A DNA stretch of 64,000 nucleotides from Aspidapion aeneum (taxonomy: Eukaryota; Arthropoda; Insecta; Coleoptera; Brentidae). The translations under genes and the position numbers were made by a program. The notes under the pieces are model-generated. The model was not told where the DNA came from. It ran no database searches and saw nothing but the letters and a program-made list of their open reading frames with translations. This document shows positions 54,640-64,000 of this stretch, piece after piece. Each line of letters starts with the position of its first letter. Position 1 is the first letter of the stretch. The stretch spans positions 8,617,977 through 8,681,976 of the forward strand of contig OY755045.1 of NCBI GenBank assembly GCA_963576565.1, written 5' to 3'.

Positions 54640-54945
54640 TCTTTGGAAAGCATACAGTATCGCAGGCAATATTAATCATTTCTCTTACCAACCGTAACAT
54701 GAGATGTATATACCATCCCTTTAGCTTTACAAAGGTGTCACATTGACCATGCAGTGTTCTGAAGAGTCCCTTAAGGACGAAACAGTTAACTGTCAACACT
54801 TAGTATGTCTATTAGATCTTGGAAGTATGTCTATTAGATCTTGGACCCCCGTGGGTGTCCAGCTTTTGAGCTGCCCATGGAAAAATACAAGAGAAACAAA
54901 ATCTTTCTATACCCGCTTAGCCATGAAAAAATGTTTGTTTTTATT
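54640..54945 (+). mobile_element. Hammerhead family 1 repeat, copy with intact ribozyme
   Basis: Shared with 52610-52880. A 22-bp segment (AGTATGTCTATTAGATCTTGG and one more base) is duplicated in tandem at 54803-54846. No coding capacity, so it would depend on another element's machinery if mobile. Ends not resolved. Confidence 0.6.
54753..54800 (+). ncRNA. Canonical hammerhead ribozyme
   Basis: Read 5' to 3': stem I AGTGTT, box 1 CTGAAGA, stem II GTCC-CTTAA-GGAC, box 2 GAAA, stem III CAG-TTAA-CTG, UC, then stem I AACACT. All pairs are Watson-Crick and every invariant core base is present. Predicted cleavage is after C54794. The ribozyme is a minimal type I form with a 3-bp stem III. Self-cleavage would release a unit ending at this point, as in PLEs and retrozymes, where hammerheads process tandem or circular transcripts. 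Confidence 0.85.
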
Positions 54946-54960
54946 CACGGTTATTTATTA

Positions 54961-55307
54961 TAAATAAGTTTTTTTACTTTTTAAAGGCTCTCTTGACCTT
55001 TTGTTTCTTTTATAAATCAATTTATAATAATAATAATAATAATACTTGAAAGTAATAATTTCGGCCACCATATTGCTATTATAATCACGGCATAAATAAT
55101 AATTTTAATGAATTTTCGATTTTTTTCCATTCAAAAAGCGTTACCTTCCAACCTTTATTGTTTTAAGATCTTCTCTGAAGATATTGTTATTGGCAAAGAG
55201 TGTTTCCTTTAATGGTAATCCTGTACTGAAAGTATTTTCTTCTTTAATTTTGCTGTTCTTTGCTTAGTTTTCGTAAGGGAAGGGCGTCCATGATTCACGC
55301 CCATATA
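54961..55307. other. Nothing recognised
   Basis: AT-rich; (AAT)n run at 55028-55043. Confidence 0.4.
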
Positions 55308-55499
55308 CAAGGTCTGGCTATTAAATAACAAGACTGCGCGCCTAGATGGCGCCCTAGACGGGTGGGGTAAAAAACAAATAGTGCGTTGGGTATCTAGATA
55401 TCTTGTCTATGCACGTCCCAAAATACGTTTCCGTCACTATTATAGTATTTGTGCAGTAGCGGTTTGAAACGAATGTGTTTTTTCCTCGTGCCGAAAATC

Positions 55500-56337
55500 A
55501 TGTGTGACGAAAAACAGGAGCAACATATCAATCTCAAATTTCTCGTTAAATTGAAAAAAACTCCGACTGCGTACTATAAATTGCTGCAAGAGGCCTATGA
55601 GGACAATTCTCTATCTCGTGCGTGTGTTTTTGAGAGTAAAGGGGCCTACAGACACGCGAGCATTTCTTGAGATTAGTACGCGAACTAATCTCTGCATACA
55701 TGTACGTTTGGTGGAATTGCCTACACACACGAAGACAAAATTAAACGTTCTAAACATAAACACAATATTATCAATGCGTTTTGCCTAGACACCGAGAGAT
55801 TTGCTCGCGTACATTGTGCGCGCGAACTAATCTTCGAGAGATATTTTAGGCGGATATTGTCTACACACGAAGAGATTAGTATGCGCAAACTTGTACGCGC
55901 GTACTAATCTCTGGAAATGTTCGCGTGTCTGTAGGCCCCTTAAGCGCTTTAGTGAGGGCCAGATGAGCCAAGATAACCAGCGCCCAGGTCGCCCTGTGAC
56001 TGTTTCAACTCCGGAAACAGTGACCAAAATCAACCAAATTGTGCGTGCAGATGACTGAATGGGTTCCAGAGGATCAGACTGTCAACCAGACTTACTATTT
56101 GTCAGTTTTGGCAACACTGCGAGAACGAGTTCGTAAAAAACGGGCCGAGTTTTGCAGGAACAATTCGTGGATTTTGCACCAGGACAACGCACCTGCCCAT
56201 AACGCACTATCTGTGAAGCAGTATTTGGCCAGCAAGTGCACTCCAGTGCTCGAACACCCGCCGTACTCACCAGATTTGGCACCGTGCGACTTTTTTGTTT
56301 CCGAAGATAAAATCTGCTTTGAAAGGGACCCGATTTG
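55500..56337 (+). pseudogene. mariner transposase (N- and C-terminal parts)
   Basis: ATG at 55500; INLKFLVKLKKTPTAYYKLL and YEDNSLSRACVFES are the first helix-turn-helix. The MITE interrupts after FES. RFSEGQM and RPGRPVTVSTPETVTKINQI resume at 55944. A deletion then joins RADD to WVPEDQTVNQTYYLSVLATL out of frame (about 56055), removing the first catalytic Asp region. HQDNAPAHNALSVKQYL carries the second Asp and YSPDLAPCDFF the third. Stop near 56337. In mariners these three Asp residues bind metal for cut-and-paste; with the first one missing the enzyme is dead. Confidence 0.85.
55640..55940. mobile_element. Harbinger-type MITE inserted in the mariner gene
   Basis: AGGGGCCTACAGACACGCGA and its exact complement form the termini. 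TAA flanks both sides (55637-55639, 55941-55943), the 3-bp target type of PIF/Harbinger. The interior carries several more inverted GAGATTAGTACGCG-type motifs. Removing it with one TAA restores the mariner reading frame. Confidence 0.85.
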
Positions 56338-56506
56338 AGTCGATGGAAGCGGTAAAGCACTGCTTTGATCAATTGAAAAAATGTATAGAAAGGTGTGTGG
56401 CGAGGGGAGGGGAGTATATTGAAGGGGAGCATTCGAATGTAGAATAATTTTTATAATAAAACCCTTTTTCGTAACCAGTCTCGTCATTTAATAGCCAGAC
56501 CTCGTA

Positions 56507-56907
56507 ATACAAGTAATCAGTTGTAGCAAAAGAGTTTCTTAACTTATTTGTGTTCGATACGTTAACCCACCAACTCAAAAAAATATTATGGTAATAAAAA
56601 ATTGAAAATATAAAAAAACTAATAAATAAATAAAAACTTCAGTCTTTATGTAACATCTTAAAAACTAGTGATAGATGCAGGGGTGGCTACTCTTTAAGGG
56701 CGCATGCCCGCGCGCCCCTTCTCAAAAACACAAAAAAAAATCTTAGTTAATAATTATAATTTTCTTTTTATTTAATATTTAAGAAAGGCGCAATTATTTT
56801 GCGGCCCGTGCACAGAATATCGCGGTTCGGTCCGCTTGTCAATATGTTATGGGCCAATCTGATTAATATAACATGATAATACGGTAGTTGTATATTATTC
56901 ATATTGT
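56507..56907. other. Nothing recognised
   Basis: AT-rich, with a CGCATGCCCGCGCGCCCC G/C-rich patch at 56701-56718. Confidence 0.4.
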
Positions 56908-57352
56908 GTGAAACCAACAGAAACAACTACTCCGAGGGAAAATACCCCTACCGGCATTGAATTATACTGATGGTTTGAGGCTTTCGTTGAGACCTTGTTA
57001 AAACTGTTTGGTTTTCACATTCTCCAACGTCGATCACGAGGATACGAATGATCCCCGTCTGGAACACGTCCTGATAGTCAGGAACAAGTGTTCCATGCCA
57101 ATCCACGACCGGACCGGTTTCGACCTTTTGGGCCATCCTCAGGTGAAGGTAGGTGATAGCTCCGTGTAGAGCATAAGTTCTGTGAAACCACCAGAAACAA
57201 CTACTCCGAGGGAAAATACCCCTACCGGCATTGAATTATACTGATGGTTTGAGGCTTTCGTTGGGAACTTGTTAAAACTGTTTGGTTTTAAGTTTCTCCA
57301 ACGTCGATCACAAGGATACGAATGATCCCCGTCTGGAACACACACACACACA
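56908..57352 (-). mobile_element. 274-bp hammerhead-bearing tandem unit, locus B
   Basis: GTGAAACCAACAGAAACAAC at 56908 and GTGAAACCACCAGAAACAAC at 57182, again 274 bp apart. The second unit stops at about 57341 and runs into (CA)n. The sequence is closely similar to locus A (43737-44071). Two unlinked loci with the same period suggest mobilisation of a tandem or circular precursor. Confidence 0.75.
57101..57148 (-). ncRNA. Hammerhead-type ribozyme, family 3, locus B
   Basis: Minus strand: CTTCAC, CTGAGGA, T, GGCC-CAAAA-GGTC, GAAA, CC-GGTCC-GG, UC, GTGGAT. Identical to locus A except in stem I (five pairs here) and one stem III loop base. The truncated second unit stops before its ribozyme. 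Confidence 0.65.
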
Positions 57353-57594
57353 ATATTTTTTAATAAAGAGTACTTTTCATTGTTACTTGTTTGTTTGTTG
57401 TTTTTTGCCAAGTTAAAAGTTTGCAAATAAATGAGAAAATACTGTAAGAGAGCACTATTGAGGGGGGTTAGAGGGGGCATGACCCCCACCCCCACTTTAA
57501 AGAAGGTTAACTAGAAAAAGTCAGTTTTAAGTTATTACTAACCAAAAATAATTTTTTACTCACTGTCATTATTATTTAATGAGTTCAACATTTT
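57353..57594. other. Nothing recognised
   Basis: AT-rich sequence with a CCCCCACCCCCA run at 57481-57493. The 118-residue minus-strand ORF spans the hammerhead unit and is not meaningful. Confidence 0.4.
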
Positions 57595-58275
57595 AGGGGC
57601 CTACAGACACGCGAGCATTTCTTGAGATTAGTACGCGCGAACTAATCTCTGCATACATGTACGTTTGGTGGAATTGCCTACACACACGAAGACAAAATTA
57701 AACGTTCCAAAAGGGGCGTACAGACACGCGAACATTTCTAGAGATTAGTACGAGCGTACAAGTTTGCGCATACTAATCTCTTCGTGTGTAGACAATATCC
57801 GCCTAAAATATCTCTCGAAGATTTGTTCGCGCGCACGATGTACGCGAGCAAATCTCTCGGTGTCTAAGCAAAACGCATTGATAATATCGTGTTTATGTTT
57901 AGAACGTTTAATTTTGCCTTCGTGTGTGTAGGCAATTCCACCAAACGTACATGTATGCAGAGATTAGTTCGCGTACTAATCTCAAGAAATGCTCGCGTGT
58001 CTGTAGCCCCCTAAAGGGGCCTACAGACACGCGAACATTTCTAGAGATTAGTACGCGCGTACAAGTTTGCGCATACTAATCTCTTCGTGTGTAGACAAAA
58101 TCCGCCTAAAATATCTCTCGAAGATTTGTTCGCGAGCACGATGTACGAGAGCAAATCTCTCGGTGTCTAGGCAAAACGCATTGATAATATCGTGTTTATG
58201 TTTAGGGGCCTACAGACACGCTAACATTGCTTGAGATTAGTGCGCGCGAACTAATCTCTGCATACATGTACGTTC
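57595..58275. mobile_element. Cluster of four Harbinger-type MITE copies
   Basis: Fragment 57595-57707, full copy 57712-58012 in the opposite orientation, truncated copy 58015-58203, and fragment 58204-58275. All start with AGGGGC(C/G)TACAGACACGC. The full copy and the next one abut through a shared TAA (58012-58014). The same MITE is intact at 55640. Confidence 0.8.
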
Positions 58276-60224
58276 AAGGGGGGTGGGGAACCACTCCCCA
58301 GCCAGGGTTGGGGGGGTGGTTCCCTTTCGTAAAATGGGGCCAGTGTTATGTCTATCCATACCAAGTGTCACAGATTAGGTAAATAAGTATAAAAAAAGAT
58401 GGGACACTCATTCTATGCCTCTTTTTTTAGTTCCTGACCAATCGAGCGCGGCGCTGCAATCGCCCAGCTGGCGCGGCGGCGGAAGCCGCCAATTTTAAAA
58501 ATTAAATTTTGATTGCATTAAAATGCACTTTTGTCCAGAGGTGGTTCGGTTGCTAATTTTAGTACACCATATTTGCCCAGGTAGAATATCCTAGGTCACG
58601 TAGTGAGTGCTGCTCTCTTGATCAGTTACCTACCTTAGCATACACACCAAATTACCCTAAATGATCTATCCCGCTGTTATAATTGGTCTCGTTTTTGAAA
58701 ATGTGAATTGTGAACACGAGCCCCACTCTATGTGCATGTCAGTGATGTCTCCTTTGGAGCAGCTGGAAAAACATTACCTGAAACAATATAAAATTGTAAT
58801 ATACAAACAATATTCTTTCTTCGGAATGTGATAATTCCTATTTACCAAAAGTGCTAGATAAGCAAACCGAACCCAGCCCAAGGTTTGAAATTTATAACCC
58901 ACAATCAGAGGATAGACATCAGCGTAGCTAAGGGGGGCCTGGCCCCCTCTGTTGGATCTCAGGCTGCCCTTATGTATTGCAGGGGTCCCCTGGATCACCA
59001 CTATTAAAAAAATACAGATACAATATATGTGTATCACAGAAAGCATAGACGTAGGCCGCAGCCCCCTTCAGGCTGGGCACGCCGATGAAATTGGGCTTTT
59101 TGTTAAAATAAACCATGCAAATTTATTTTATAGGTTATGTTATATACTTACTTGAGATTATTAACAAATTCTTGAATTTTTGGCTGGCCGGTAAAATTTG
59201 GTTTCCTAAATACCAAAAATGTTGGTAAAAGCCTTAAAAATTGCAGTAAAAAACGAAAAAATGGAATTCCAGAAAATTCGAGACCGATCAGCTGGTTTCT
59301 ACCAAAAAGATGGGCAGTAGCGGGTTGGGTGAGGATGAGCGGGGGTCTACGGTGGCGCCGCCATCGACTGGTCAGTGAAGCTCGAGTGACCAGGCCCTGC
59401 CAAGTGTGTTGCTTCTATCATTAAACGCAGTATCGGACCCCGTAGGTCCTGAACTATTCGGTTTGTTGTTAAAATATTTTTAGTATCTCTTGAGCAGTTT
59501 GTGTTTGTCTCAAGCTAAAAAAGGAAGACTACAGCTTAACGAAATACCGTTTCGGCTAAAACGAGGAAATTATACAGAAGATTCTCCTTAACCAGGAAGT
59601 GGAGCCGAGAGTTTAACGAAAATTAGGCAGATCACTTTATCCATTAAAACCTGCTGTTGTTCGTTTGTTTTCGGCAAAACGTTTTTTTTCGAGTTAATTA
59701 AATTAGCTAAAATGTAATAAAATCGTGGCTAGGCACTGAATAAAATGGGGCTCTTACAGTCAGTAAAAACACTTAGAAAAGCCTGGAATTGAAGTCAAAC
59801 TTTGCCGGAGAGATTTTCGTTTTGTGCCAACTGCAAAGCGTTGATAGCACAGAAAATATAGTATACATTTATATTTGCACACGCATATAGAGTGCATATT
59901 TTATTATTTATAATTTTCAAACAAAAAATCGATAAAATAAAATTGCCCAAGGATTCTTTTAAGCCAATTTTTTTTTCTTAAATGTCAAAAAATAACCCAA
60001 TCTATTGAATTCGTTGACCCATTTTTATTAATCTGCTTTGATTCCACTACAATTCCTCTAAATAGCACAAAAGAATTTACAAAACTATTTCCATTAGTTT
60101 TTTAAATATTACGTCTCAAAATAAGGTGATTTAGTGACCTTAAAACACATAGCATATCTTGGTTTTCCTGAAGGTGTTTATACTTTTACACAGGTTGTCT
60201 CCAGAATTTGACCAGAACCTTTAT
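58276..60224. other. No recognised gene
   Basis: 58278-58330 is a hairpin-prone G/C tract (GGGAACCACTCCCC...GGGTGGTTCCC). 58441-58490 contains GCGGCGGCGGAAGCCGCC. 59330-59410 is another G/C-rich patch. TCGATAAAATAAAATTGCCC at 59929 is the inverse of 62155-62180, beyond the arm of the next element. ORFs here are short and unrecognised. Confidence 0.4.
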
Positions 60225-62153
60225 AGTTCAATGAATAGAGGCCAAAATAGGGGGGTTTCCCTACAAAAGGTCCCGTAGTTCTGAATTTTGGATATGTTGT
60301 TAAGCTCAGGAGGGTAGTTAAAAATCTGAGTTTTCGTCACCCCCACCCCTGTGCTCCCTCCGCCATCTTGAAAAACCCATAAAAAACTGGCTTTTTTTTT
60401 TAGTTTTTTGCCTTTCATTTCGTTCCAGTACACTAAATCGCAAAAAGAGTTATATGATATTAGAGGATATAATTATCTACAATTGGGTGGTACCATGGTT
60501 GTTCTGCGAGCAGTAGTAACGGAACTAGGTAATTTCCAAAAATGACTAAAATCACGTGCTTGGCAATTTTCAGATTTTTTCTACTTTAGACGGCATAAGC
60601 TCCGAAATACTTTGTTCTAGGGTAAAAGTTCTAAGAACATATCTTGTAGAGAATTTTATCAGCTACAAAATACATTCTTTAAATGTATTTTTAAGTATTG
60701 TAATGGAGTGGGAGTAAATTTTAACTTAAAGTAAGTAAGTAAAAAAATAATAATTTTTTTAAATTTAGTGCTTTAACCAGCACGTTTTTTATTTATTTTT
60801 ATTTTTTTGTCTAAATTTAGTGACGTACAAAAAGGCAAGAGAGCTTAGGGGTCAAACACCTCCTTAAACTAACCACCTCTTCAAAAACCCCCCTCAGACC
60901 CCCCCAAAATCTAACATATTTAGATTTTCTCAAATTTTCTCAAAAAATACGCTTCTAAGAGAAAAATGTGTAATATACTTTATTGTAGACAATGAAATTT
61001 CCTTTTAAAAAAGGTACAACTTGATGAGGGTCAACTATTTATAAACTCCTCAGCGGCGTCCGTTAATTGAAGTAATTTAAAAAGGTAAAAAAATATCCAT
61101 GTTTTTTCAATGATTTATTCGATTTTTTTTTAAACCAGGGCTAATAGAACAAAATGTGTTATACATTATTGTAGCAAATAAAATTTCCTTTAAAATTCTG
61201 TACAAGAAAGTCGGATTGGTTTCATGGTTATAAATTCAGAGGCGCCCGCAAATTTAACCAATTTTAAAAAATCACAAATTAAAATATTTTTGTTACAAGT
61301 TTTATCAAATTTTTTCAAAAACTAAGCCTAATTTTAAAAAATGCTATGATGCACTTTATTGACAGTAAAATTCTCTTTTTAACGGTGTATAACTCGATGG
61401 GGCTTGACTTACACCGAACCCGCCAGCGACGTCCGTAAATGGGAGCCATTTAATTATTTTTTTAAAGAATTATGTTTTGCACAGGTTTTATTTGATTTTC
61501 TGAAAACCATACCCTTTATCAAACAAATTGTTTTTTACTTCATTGTAGATAATAAAATTTCCTTTTAAACGTTGTGTAACATGGTAAAAAATATTTTATA
61601 TTTACCACTCCAGTGGTGTGCTTAATTTAAAATAATTTTTTTTTAATTTATTTTAAGTTAAAAGTTACTCCCACTCCATTACAATATTTAGAAATACATT
61701 TAAAGAATGGGTTTTGTAGCTGATAAAATTCTCTACAAGATATGTTCTTAGAACTTTTACCCTAGAAGAAAGTATTTCGGAGCTTATGCCGACTAAAGTA
61801 GAAAAAATCTGAAAATTTGCCCAAGCACGTGATTTTAGTCATTTTTGGAAATTACCTAGCTCCGTTACTACTGCTCGCAGAACAACCATCGTACCACCCA
61901 ATTATAGATAATTATATCCTCTAAGAAATTTCATATAACTCTTTTTGCGATTCAGTGTACTGGAACGAAGTTACAGGCAAAAAACTACAAAAAGTGCCAA
62001 TTTTTGATGGTTTTTTCAAGATGGTGGAGAAAGCACAGGGGTGGGGGTGACGAAAACTCAGATTTTTAACTACCCTTTCGACCTTAATAACATATCCAAA
62101 ATTCAGAACTACCGGACCATTTGTAGGGTAAAACTCCTCTATTCATTGTACTA
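60225..62153. mobile_element. Long-inverted-repeat element with central tandem repeats
   Basis: The left arm (60225 to about 60760) and right arm (about 61640 to 62153) are complementary with moderate divergence. Matching blocks include CAATGAATAGAGG, AGTTCTGAATTTTGGATATG, CGTCACCCCCACCCCTGTGC and TTCTAAGAACATATCTTGTA. Between them lie about four tandem units of roughly 190 bp. No transposase. The architecture resembles Foldback-type elements; the family is unknown to me. Confidence 0.75.
60955..61640. repeat. Central tandem repeat of the long-inverted-repeat element
   Basis: Four diverged units share TTTATTGTAGA(C/T)AATAAAATTTCC-like sequence followed by a GTGTA-AACT-GATGGGG block and GCGGCGTCCGTAAATT-like sequence; starts near 60975, 61160, 61350 and 61540. 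Confidence 0.65.
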
Positions 62154-62899
62154 TTAGGCAATTTTATTTTATCGGTTTTTGTTAGCAAATTCAAAATTAA
62201 GCTCTCCAGATGTGTCTGCAGGTATGAAAAATCGCATTGTATACAAAAAAAATCTGTGACATTTTTTTAAACAATTGTTTTACGGTACATTTAGGGATAA
62301 AATTTCTTGGAGTAAATTGAAATATTATTAAAAGTATTTGAAATTTTATGGCGTGTTTAGAAGCTATCGCAATTAATTAGTATAATTGTTTAATTAAAAG
62401 CACATGCCTGCATTTAAAAACATAATAAAAACTGTTTTTTTTTTTTAAATAAATTTAAACTTATAATTTTAATTTGCTTTTGTTTTTTTTTAGGAAACTG
62501 AAAAATAAGCTTTGATGTTTGTACCTATCAGCCAGTTTTTTTGGTAAGTTAAATATTATTTTATTTTAATAAGTAAATCTAGTAATAAATATTAAATAGA
62601 TAAAAAAATACAAACTGTGACAATAGTTCAGTTCTTCGATCAAATAATTTTTTTTGTAATTTGTAAAGAGATCTAGAGTAAATAAATTATTATGAAAAAG
62701 TAGGGAATTAAATTTTAGAAGGGATATGCCTCGATTTTTAATAAACTAAATGAAAACCAGAAAAAATATGGAATAAAATAAAAAGCCCCTTGCATTATGT
62801 ATTTCTTTTAAAATACAGAAAACATTTTTCTAATAAAAAATGTTTTAATAAAAAGAACACTAAACTGCTAAATCTACTTGTATGTATGTACCTACTATT
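62154..62899. other. Nothing recognised
   Basis: AT-rich; an 88-residue ORF (62790-63056) overlaps the repeat that follows and is not recognisable. Confidence 0.4.
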
Positions 62900-63247
62900 C
62901 GCTACAAAATTGATAGGTATACCTATAATGTACGACATGCTTCAACTTCTAGTTTTGATGCCCAAACCGCACTTACGAAATTATACAGTTTTCTATTTTC
63001 ATGAATCAGGTTATTGGGTAATTTTGTACCCAACTGCAACTAGTAGTTATAAGTAAATTTAGCACTTGGGTGTTTTTTTTATTAAGGTTTCTTTTTATTT
63101 TCAACTTTTAGGTTTAATTCTTATTCAGCCTAATAAAAAGCACTATGCATTTACCATTCATTTAGCGTTACCCAAAAAGTACGTGTAGATTTTCTACGGA
63201 CGCGAACAGTGTTACTTTCCATTGAGTCAAGGTGGGGGAGGAGAGAT
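62900..63247 (-). repeat. Dispersed repeat, inverse of 46321-46620
   Basis: The complement matches 46321-46620 block by block, including ATTATAGGTATACCTAT, ACTAGTTGCAGTTGGG-like and GTAGATTTTCTACGGACGCG sequence. It continues at 63971-64000 with GGAGGGAACTAGTAAAATGG after the inserted TIR element. Confidence 0.7.
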
Positions 63248-63970
63248 CCCAGGTAGCAAGGTCACGTTTTTTAAACGTCAAAAACAGGTCATTTTTAATT
63301 ACCATTGACGTCTCTAATCTGACGTGTAAATGACCTTTAAATGACGTTCAAAAGACACACCCAAAATGACGTCATTTTTAGACGTTTTAAAGACGTCAGC
63401 AATATGACGTATTTGGGACCAAATCAGAACATTAGACACACAGCCACAAACCTATTTATGACTTTTTTTAAATTCGTCTGAATATATGAAATATTCCCTG
63501 CAGTTAAGAACACTGAAGGAAACTTAGACACAGAAGGTGACTCTTCTGTGACTTAGACCTAGAAGTACTGGAACAGGTACAGCGATGTTCGTCTATGAGG
63601 TACAGATCAAAATAGACCTATACCTAGACTTACACATCTCCACCTTGAAGCGAAAGAAGCCTCCAAGTTTGACTTGATTTAATATTTAATTTATTTTACA
63701 TACGTACCCTCACATTCCGTATAAATCCGATCAAGTACTGACTGGGGCACCATCTATGTAAGTATGAGTGTATGTCCCTTGGACAAAGTGTGCAGTGTGG
63801 GTAGTGACCAATATATGACGTTTTTCAGACGTTAAAAACTACACTACGAAAACACGTCAAGTAACTGACGCCTTAAAGACAACATTTTTTGATAGATGAC
63901 CTGCTCGTCATCCAAATGACCACTTTTCGACGAAAAAAAGACGTCATTTGATGACTCCATGCTACCTGGG
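63248..63970. mobile_element. TIR element with CCCAGGTAGCA ends and TGACGT arrays
   Basis: CCCAGGTAGCAAGG at the left, CATGCTACCTGGG at the right, AT on both flanks. It interrupts the dispersed repeat (compare 46260-46330). Both subterminal regions are packed with (T)GACGT(C) motifs, many palindromic (TGACGTCA), over about 150 bp each. Non-coding. Termini resemble the element at 15333-16812. Confidence 0.7.
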
Positions 63971-64000
63971 ATGGAGGAGGGAACTAGTAAAATGGCGTTA

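Larger units (their letters stand above)
55308..56504 (+). mobile_element. mariner transposon, internally deleted, with nested MITE
   Basis: Terminal repeats C(A/G)AGGTCTGGCTATTAAAT at both ends, each preceded or followed by TA (55306-55307, 56505-56506). It contains the start and end of a mariner transposase gene but lacks the middle. A 301-bp TAA-flanked MITE sits at 55640-55940. Non-autonomous. Confidence 0.88.

Noticed and set aside
55449..55728. Separate small genes overlapping the mariner start
   Set aside because: These frames run across the mariner/MITE junction and are explained by the transposase and the insertion.

Overview
The window looks like intergenic DNA from a large, TE-rich arthropod genome, most likely an insect; a beetle is plausible but that is inference. 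It is AT-rich, has no operons or long host ORFs, and carries insect-type elements throughout: mariner, hAT, P-like, pogo/Tigger, piggyBac-type and Harbinger-type MITEs, Penelope-like elements (PLEs), and many 5'-truncated copies of one non-LTR retrotransposon. I find no convincing conserved host gene. The only candidate is a small secreted-protein ORF at 47911, with a hAT-type MITE inserted just behind it.

Layout. 1-5.3 kb: a long foldback family and a hAT MITE. 6.2-7.1 kb: a palindromic MITE and a PLE terminus with a hammerhead-ribozyme core between (TA)n tracts. 7.5-11 kb: two copies of the main non-LTR element in opposite orientation around a snap-back pair of tRNA-like genes. 11.1-14.5 kb: a hAT remnant encoding an N-terminal transposase part, a hAT MITE and a P-element-like remnant. 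15.3-20.3 kb: MITEs, short tandem arrays and foldbacks. 20.5-26.2 kb: a nest in which a Tigger-like relic holds a pogo-like element; that element holds a hAT copy and a LINE fragment, and a second LINE abuts the relic and is split by another hAT copy. 26-31.7 kb: a foldback arm, a LINE tail and a third hAT copy. 32 kb: a PLE with a GIY-YIG endonuclease fragment inside a tandem duplication. 34-36 kb: LINE fragments of two families. 36.5-40 kb: microsatellite-bearing elements and a split LINE. 40.4-44 kb: MITEs, a hAT with a piggyBac-type MITE inside, and a 274-bp hammerhead unit. 45-52.3 kb: minisatellites, hAT MITEs, the small ORF and a tandem array of about 440 bp. 52.6-58.3 kb: canonical and decayed hammerheads, a mariner interrupted by a Harbinger-type MITE, the second 274-bp hammerhead locus and a cluster of that MITE. 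60.2-62.2 kb: an element with long inverted repeats. The right edge holds another TIR element.

The coding parts are parasitic and nearly all broken. The three related hAT copies each keep an intact transposase C-terminal ORF. The strongest biological signal is the set of six hammerhead-type loci (54753, 52707, 43930, 57101, 6901, 37504) plus a weaker one in the PLE at 32241. One of them, at 54753-54800, matches the textbook fold at every core position. Coordinates were read by eye; TE boundaries without target-site duplications are approximate.
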